Shown: piece by piece, positions 1 to 3,081 of the stretch | Position numbering within the stretch: position 1 is the first letter of the stretch | Layout of the letters: each line of letters begins with the position of its first letter | The notes under the pieces: generated by a model | The model's database searches: none | Told to the model about the DNA's origin: nothing | The model's input: only the letters and a program-made list of their open reading frames with translations | NCBI GenBank assembly: GCA_016281115.1 | Contig: JAEEHZ010000227.1 | Location: forward strand, 1-5,641 | Length of the DNA: 5,641 nt | Origin: Clostridiaceae bacterium | Lineage (GTDB): Bacteria; Bacillota; Clostridia; Oscillospirales; Acutalibacteraceae | Reading direction: 5' to 3' | Made by a program: the position numbers and the translations under genes

Positions 1-191
1 ATAAATGCGACGAATTTTATTATCCCGACGACGAGTTCGGTATAGCGTGGAACGACCCCGGCATCGGCATACAGTGGCCTAATCTGATGGGTGAATACAG
101 AGGCTCGGCAAGCGCCGAGGGATATTTTTTGAAGGACGGAACAAAAATAATTTTAAGCGAGAAAGACGAAAAATTGAAAAATTTGAAATAA
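1..191 (+). CDS. rfbC: dTDP-4-dehydrorhamnose 3,5-epimerase, C-terminal fragment (5' end outside window)
   Basis: The first complete codon is at 3 and the TAA stop at 189-191, leaving the last 62 residues. The fragment contains KCDEFYYPDDEFGIAWNDPG followed by a GIQWP motif. This matches the end of the RmlC/RfbC cupin family, where a 'Y-K-C-x-x-x-Y-P-x-x-E-x-G-I-x-W-D-P' stretch precedes the last strands. The tail GEYRGSASAEGYFLKDGT and LSEKD resembles the slightly extended C-terminus I recall from Clostridia homologues. The family epimerises C3 and C5 of dTDP-4-keto-6-deoxyglucose in dTDP-L-rhamnose synthesis for cell-surface polysaccharide, and acts in the cytoplasm. The catalytic His/Asp residues lie upstream of the window, so activity cannot be judged. 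No other rhamnose gene follows, so this is the end of its operon in this direction. A related sugar epimerase of the same fold is the main alternative. Confidence 0.87.
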   Translation, partial: KCDEFYYPDDEFGIAWNDPGIGIQWPNLMGEYRGSASAEGYFLKDGTKIILSEKDEKLKNLK

Positions 192-236
192 ACCCGTTTA
201 TAGTTGCTTTTGAAATTATTATAGTGAAAAAATCAG

Positions 237-271
237 CTCCGCAGTGCCCGTTGTGCTTGGCATTTGCGGAG
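237..271. terminator. Hairpin terminator between convergent rfbC and tRNA cluster, possibly bidirectional
   Basis: The arms CTCCGCA (237-243) and TGCGGAG (265-271) pair perfectly. The stem extends inward through a G-T wobble, one bulge and a further GTGCC/GGCAT pairing, with a loop of about 10 nt. Six A residues at 227-232 give a T6 run 3' of the hairpin on the - strand. On the + strand the hairpin is followed by a looser T-rich stretch (GTTTACGTCTTT). It lies 45 bp past the rfbC stop, and could serve as rfbC terminator and as a second, back-up terminator for the tRNA transcript. It was read by eye and no folding energy was computed. Confidence 0.6.
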
Positions 272-334
272 TTTACGTCTTTCAATCAGTTACTGAAAAC
301 TTAAGACTGAAAATTTAAAAATGAATAATACAAA

Positions 335-370
335 GCGAAAACCCTGCCACTTGCGTGACAGGATTTTCGC
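335..370 (-). terminator. Terminator of the tRNA operon
   Basis: The arms GCGAAAA (335-341) and TTTTCGC (364-370) pair fully. After one mismatch, a further CCTG/CAGG pairing closes a loop of about 12 nt. The hairpin begins 2 nt after the encoded CCA of tRNA-Lys. On the - strand it is followed by TTTGTATTATTC, which is U-rich though not a perfect T-run. Position and strand fit a rho-independent terminator for the four-tRNA transcript. Confidence 0.65.
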
Positions 371-372
371 GT

Positions 373-448
373 TGGTGACCCATCGGGGATTCGAACCCCG
401 GACACCTTGATTAAAAGTCAAGTGCTCTGCCGACTGAGCTAATGAGTC
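373..448 (-). tRNA. tRNA-Lys (anticodon TTT)
   Basis: On the - strand the acceptor stem GACTCAT pairs with ATGGGTC (one T-G pair), followed by discriminator A and an encoded CCA (373-375). The D arm is GCTC/GAGC. The anticodon arm is CTTGA-CTTTTAA-TCAAG, with anticodon TTT at + strand positions 413-415. The T arm is CGGGG-TTCGAAT-CCCCG. The 76 nt length is standard. It reads AAA and AAG codons. It is last in the four-tRNA transcript, 7 nt after tRNA-His, with a terminator hairpin immediately downstream. Confidence 0.98.
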
Positions 449-455
449 AAATATA

Positions 456-533
456 TGGGGTGGGTAATCGGACTTGAACCGATGGTCTCTGGTGCCACAA
501 ACCAGCGCTTTAACCAACTAAGCTATACCCACC
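456..533 (-). tRNA. tRNA-His (anticodon GTG)
   Basis: On the - strand the acceptor GTGGGTA pairs with TACCCAC, followed by discriminator C73 and an encoded CCA (456-458). A G at + position 533 supplies the histidine-specific G-1 that pairs with C73, so the gene is given with that extra base. The anticodon arm is CTGGT-TTGTGGC-ACCAG, anticodon GTG. The T arm is ATCGG-TTCAAGT-CCGAT. It reads CAC and CAU. It is third in the tRNA transcript, 5 nt after tRNA-Arg. Confidence 0.98.
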
Positions 534-538
534 GTAAG

Positions 539-615
539 TGGCGCGCCAAAAGGGACTCGAACCCCTGGCCTACTGCTTAGAAGGCAGTTGCTCTATCCAG
601 CTGAGCTATTGGCGC
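539..615 (-). tRNA. tRNA-Arg (anticodon TCT)
   Basis: On the - strand the acceptor GCGCCAA pairs with TTGGCGC, then discriminator G and an encoded CCA (539-541). The D arm GCTC/GAGC carries a GGAT loop. The anticodon arm is ACTGC-CTTCTAA-GCAGT, anticodon TCT, reading AGA and AGG. These are common arginine codons in AT-rich Firmicutes. The T loop is TTCGAGT and the length is 77 nt. It is second in the transcript. Confidence 0.98.
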
Positions 616-620
616 ATTTC

Positions 621-694
621 TGGAGCGGGTGATGGGAATCGAACCCACACGACCAGCTTGGAAGGCTGGGGTTCTACCACTGAACTACACCCGC
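621..694 (-). tRNA. tRNA-Gly (anticodon TCC)
   Basis: On the - strand the acceptor GCGGGTG pairs with CACCCGC, followed by discriminator T and an encoded CCA (621-623). The anticodon arm is CCAGC-CTTCCAA-GCTGG, anticodon TCC, reading GGA and GGG. The D loop is short (AGTGGT) and the total is 74 nt, as usual for this isoacceptor. It is first in the transcript, roughly 14 nt after the predicted transcription start from the promoter at 715-743. Confidence 0.98.
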
Positions 695-714
695 ATTTTT
701 TAGCGGCAGAAAGT

Positions 715-743
715 ATAATATCAGATTTTGTAATTAATGTCAA
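715..743 (-). promoter_or_regulatory. Vegetative (sigma-70/SigA-type) promoter of the tRNA operon
   Basis: Read on the - strand: TTGACA (738-743), a 17 nt spacer, then TATTAT (715-720). That is a perfect -35, a one-mismatch -10 and the ideal spacing. The predicted start is near 708. Such a strong promoter fits stable RNA genes. There is no other gene on this strand between it and tRNA-Gly. Confidence 0.85.
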
Positions 744-961
744 GCATTATTTAAAAAAGTTGATAAAAAAATTACCAAAACAACACGACTGTTTTTTCAA
801 TTAAATATTGTCAAATAACTTTTGGTTAGCACAATTCACAGGCAATGCAAGCGCTTTTGATCCGGCGAGTTATATATGTGTTATTCTTGCAACTTGTGCA
901 AACTAATATTCCGGTATCCGAAAAAAATTAACTAAAACTCAATCTTCTTTGTAAGTTGATA
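744..961. other. Intergenic region between divergent tRNA and nth promoters; no gene supported
   Basis: This 218 bp AT-rich stretch separates the tRNA and nth promoters. It contains an AAGCGCTT palindrome at 849-856 within a CcpA/LacI-like site (see findings). It also contains a 32-codon open stretch from TTG at 808 to TAA at 904-906, whose peptide reads somewhat protein-like (FWLAQFTGNASAFDPASYIC). That stretch has no ribosome binding site and could be a gene relic or chance. I see no RNA gene or strong terminator hairpin here. Confidence 0.5.
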
Positions 962-990
962 TTGAAATTTTGCATTTTATATTGTATAAT
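962..990 (+). promoter_or_regulatory. Vegetative promoter for nth and probably the genes after it
   Basis: TTGAAA at 962-967 and a perfect TATAAT at 985-990 are separated by 17 nt. The predicted start is near 997, only about 19 nt before the nth ATG at 1016. This leaves a short leader holding an AAGGAT ribosome binding site at 1001-1006. The promoter overlaps codons that a longer nth reading frame (from 956) would use, which argues for the ATG at 1016. Confidence 0.8.
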
Positions 991-1015
991 GTTGAAAAAT
1001 AAGGATAGTGTCACA

Positions 1016-1642
1016 ATGGATTTAAAATTCAAAGCAAAAAAAGCAGTAGAGATATTGGAAAAAGAATATCCCGAAGCCGTGTGTTCACTGAGATATGACG
1101 CCCCTTTTCAACTGCTTGTGGCAACAAGGCTTGCCGCCCAGTGTACAGACGCACGGGTAAACATTGTCACACCCGTTTTGTTTGAAAAATACCCCGATAT
1201 ATCTTCAATGGCGGATGCCGATGTTTGTGATATTGAAGAATGTATAAAGAGTTGCGGACTTTATAAAACAAAGGCGCGTGACATAAAGCTTTGTGCCGAG
1301 ATGCTGAGGGATTCTTTTGACTGCAGCGTTCCCGAAAATATGGAAGATCTGCTCAAGCTGCCGGGCATCGGCAGAAAAACAGCTAATCTTGTACTTGGAG
1401 ATGTGTTTGGAAAAAGTGCGGTCGTGGTTGACACTCATTGCATAAGAATAACCAAAAGACTCGGTTTTCATAATATAAAAGATGCGGTAAAAATTGAAAA
1501 AATATTAAAAGATGTTTTACCTGCGGACAAATCCAACGATTTTTGCCACAGACTTGTTTTGCACGGACGCGCTGTTTGCACCGCGAGAAACCCCAAATGC
1601 GACAATTGCGGTTTAAGGGATATATGTGATAAAAATATTTGA
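1016..1642 (+). CDS. nth: Endonuclease III (DNA glycosylase/AP lyase)
   Basis: This 208-residue base-excision-repair enzyme removes oxidised pyrimidines from DNA and cleaves the resulting abasic site. Its length is normal for the family. The helix-hairpin-helix is at about residues 113-133 (LPGIGRKTANLVL), with catalytic Lys121 in GIGRKTA and catalytic Asp139 in VVVDTH. AAQCTD (40-45) matches the conserved substrate-pocket segment. The [4Fe-4S] ligands Cys188, Cys195, Cys198 and Cys204 follow the classical C-X6-C-X2-C-X5-C pattern at the C-terminus. All key residues are present, so the enzyme should be active. The ATG at 1016 is chosen over an in-frame ATG at 956 because the -35/-10 promoter (962-990) lies inside that extension and AAGGAT (1001-1006) sits correctly before 1016. 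The next gene starts 46 bp after the stop, suggesting an operon. Confidence 0.97.
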   Translation: MDLKFKAKKAVEILEKEYPEAVCSLRYDAPFQLLVATRLAAQCTDARVNIVTPVLFEKYPDISSMADADVCDIEECIKSCGLYKTKARDIKLCAEMLRDSFDCSVPENMEDLLKLPGIGRKTANLVLGDVFGKSAVVVDTHCIRITKRLGFHNIKDAVKIEKILKDVLPADKSNDFCHRLVLHGRAVCTARNPKCDNCGLRDICDKNI

Positions 1643-1670
1643 TATTAAAATAGGTTTGCAAAATGAATGT

Positions 1671-1681
1671 AAAGGAAGGGG
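1671..1681 (+). promoter_or_regulatory. Ribosome binding site that fixes a TTG start
   Basis: AAAGGAAGGGG lies 7 nt before the TTG at 1689. An upstream in-frame GTG at 1626 would overlap the end of nth and has no comparable site, so TTG at 1689 is preferred. Confidence 0.7.
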
Positions 1682-1688
1682 ACAGATA

Positions 1689-2615
1689 TTGGAAAATTTG
1701 ATTTATAATTCTGCGGCGAAAAAGCTGAAAAAATATTATGCATCTCCTTTGTGCCTTATTGCTTTTGTTTTTGCGTGCGGATGCTTTTTAACGTCAATAA
1801 TGACGACAATTATGGGAGCAATGGGTGCGACAAACAGTCTGCTTTCGAGAATAGATGACTATGCTTATTTGCCCGAAGGGTTCAGTTATTCCCAATTTGC
1901 GGGCACAAATACAATTATCGCCGACATTTTCGGATGTCTTACCATTGGTTTGCTCGCGGCTGCCGTGGGACTTATATATTTTATGTCTAAGCACGATAAA
2001 TCACCCTCGGCAGGCTTTACGATAATACATATATATGGTATAATAGGAATAATATTTTCAGTACTGTTAGGCTTGCTTTTGGTTTTGTTATTAATCTTGG
2101 GAATAATACTTATGGCAAGCGGCGGACTGTTAACGAATATGCTTGGGTCTTTGGATCTGGGAAGTATATATAAGGATACAGCTTTTGATTCGGGTGAATA
2201 TTACGGACACGACATAGGCTCATATTTCTTCGGTATGTTTACCGTTGCGTTCATTGTAGTCTTTTTCATTTTGCTTGTCGTATTTGTACTTTGCCTTATG
2301 TATTTCATAAATATGACAAGATATTCTTCTTCTATGAAAAAAGGATTGAGAGAACCGTATTTGCATGTAAAAGGCGCGGGATTTTTCGGTGTGTTTTCAA
2401 TTATAATGGGGGCGTTTATGATCATAGGCGCACTAAACAGCGTATCGTTATTTGCATATGACCCTGCGCTTGCGATAATTTCGATCATTGAAATACTTTG
2501 CTATGCGGGAATGTATATTTCCTTCGGCATACTTGCGGCGGGCTTTAAAAAATACGCCGTTGCGGTAAACAAAGAGCTTGAGGCGCAATATAATAGTTAT
2601 GCGCGCGGTTTTTAA
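1689..2615 (+). CDS. Multi-pass membrane protein of unknown function
   Basis: I do not recognise a family. From the TTG at 1689 the protein is 308 residues. It has a basic N-terminal stretch (KKLKKYY, 11-17) and about six hydrophobic segments: 20-44, 74-99, 110-143 (long and rich in Leu/Ile/Gly), 178-208, 228-252 and 260-285. The C-terminal tail is hydrophilic (KKYAVAVNKELEAQYNSYARGF). The loop at 51-72 carries several acidic and aromatic residues, as does 156-176. By the positive-inside tendency, the Lys-rich N-terminus and the segment at 211-227 (RYSSSMKKGLREP) are probably cytoplasmic, giving an even number of spans with both ends inside. No enzymatic or transporter motif is visible. It starts 46 bp after nth and ends 30 bp before the next reading frame, so the three are probably co-transcribed. 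A DUF-type membrane protein is the most likely classification. Confidence 0.82.
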   Translation: MENLIYNSAAKKLKKYYASPLCLIAFVFACGCFLTSIMTTIMGAMGATNSLLSRIDDYAYLPEGFSYSQFAGTNTIIADIFGCLTIGLLAAAVGLIYFMSKHDKSPSAGFTIIHIYGIIGIIFSVLLGLLLVLLLILGIILMASGGLLTNMLGSLDLGSIYKDTAFDSGEYYGHDIGSYFFGMFTVAFIVVFFILLVVFVLCLMYFINMTRYSSSMKKGLREPYLHVKGAGFFGVFSIIMGAFMIIGALNSVSLFAYDPALAIISIIEILCYAGMYISFGILAAGFKKYAVAVNKELEAQYNSYARGF

Positions 2616-2641
2616 GTATAGTTAAGAACTAATTTTGCCTC

Positions 2642-2650
2642 AGGGGTGAG
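2642..2650 (+). promoter_or_regulatory. Ribosome binding site with no normal in-frame start at the usual distance
   Basis: AGGGGTGAG is a strong match to the 16S-complementary sequence. The in-frame GTG of the next gene (2646) lies inside it. The codon at the proper distance, 7 nt downstream, is ATT (2658). A TTG at 2659 is one base out of frame and stops after six codons. Confidence 0.5.
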
Positions 2651-2948
2651 AAAAACGATTGGCACAAGAAGAGCAATAAGAGTGGTTATTATCCTGTTGG
2701 CAGTGTGGGCTGTGTTTTTCTTTACCGATTTTGCTCTCGCAAGCAATAAGCACGACCCTGTTTTTTGCCTGTCCGCGGAGTATTATGCAGAGGGTAACAA
2801 GGAGTTTTTGGGCTTATTTTATAAAATACAGAAAACGACCTTTGTAGATGATAACCAAAACGTGCAGACAACGTATGTTTTGTCTCCTTGGATATTTGAC
2901 AACGCGCAATATAATTTCAGCGTTGGGTCAATAGTCTACAAAAAATAA
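2646..2948 (+). CDS. Small membrane-anchored or secreted protein of unknown function; start uncertain
   Basis: The open frame gives 100 residues from GTG at 2646. A basic N-terminus (RKTIGTRRAIR) precedes one hydrophobic segment (about 13-32, VVIILLAVWAVFFFTDFALA), then an extracytoplasmic domain of about 68 residues. This looks like a signal anchor or uncleaved signal peptide with the domain outside. The outer part includes HDPVFCLSAEYYAEGNKEFL and GLFYKI, then an aromatic C-terminal half with a YVLSPWIFDN segment and one Cys. The layout recalls small Firmicute proteins with a 'pIFc...y.gGt.ey.GLGYKv' core that I know only as unnamed, a weak memory-based resemblance. GTG at 2646 overlaps the ribosome binding site. 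ATT at 2658 is better spaced but would be a very rare start, and GTG at 2682 would remove the basic residues. A recent indel near the start is also possible. It is the last gene of the probable nth transcript. Confidence 0.68.
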   Translation: MRKTIGTRRAIRVVIILLAVWAVFFFTDFALASNKHDPVFCLSAEYYAEGNKEFLGLFYKIQKTTFVDDNQNVQTTYVLSPWIFDNAQYNFSVGSIVYKK

Positions 2949-2979
2949 TTTATGTTTGTCTAAAATAAATGCTTTAAAT

Positions 2980-2988
2980 TGTTATAAT
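2980..2988 (+). promoter_or_regulatory. Extended -10 promoter for the SH3b-repeat protein gene
   Basis: TG at 2980-2981, one base, then a perfect TATAAT at 2983-2988 form an extended -10 element. I see no good -35 at 16-18 nt upstream (CTAAAA is the closest), which is common for extended -10 promoters. The predicted start is near 2995, giving a leader of roughly 87 nt before the ATG at 3082. No convincing terminator lies between the preceding gene (stop at 2946-2948) and this site, so some read-through from the nth transcript is possible. Confidence 0.65.
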
Positions 2989-2991
2989 GTT

Positions 2992-3031
2992 AGCAAAGAT
3001 AGTTTTAAGACCGTTGTGAACCTATCTTGCT
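2992..3031 (+). promoter_or_regulatory. Inverted repeat at the predicted 5' end of the SH3b-protein mRNA
   Basis: AGC-A-AAGATAG (2992-3002) pairs with CTATCTT-GCT (3022-3031): ten base pairs with a single bulged A, around a 19 nt loop. It begins a few bases after the -10 element. It could be a 5'-end stabilising hairpin in the mRNA, or as DNA an operator overlapping the start site. A terminator is less likely because no U-run follows directly (GCCGCAATTTTGC comes next). Confidence 0.45.
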
Positions 3032-3081
3032 GCCGCAATTTTGCATTATTTTAAATATAATAAAAACGGAGGTATACTATC

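Noticed and set aside
79..285. 68-codon minus-strand frame over the rfbC end
   Set aside because: It overlaps the recognised RfbC C-terminus on the other strand and runs through the 237-271 hairpin. No start signal supports it.
290..804. Open reading frames of 75 and 88 codons across the tRNA cluster
   Set aside because: They lie over four complete tRNA genes with all stems intact. Phrases such as SAEHLTFNQGVRGSNP and GDGNRTHTTSLEG are the well-known spurious translations of tRNA genes.
956..1015. 20-codon N-terminal extension of nth
   Set aside because: It contains the -35 and -10 elements of the nth promoter and the ribosome binding site. The family normally begins near the ATG at 1016.
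1205..2488. Minus-strand frames over nth and the membrane protein
   Set aside because: All lie opposite recognisable or clearly hydrophobic coding sequence, and none has a ribosome binding site or family motif.
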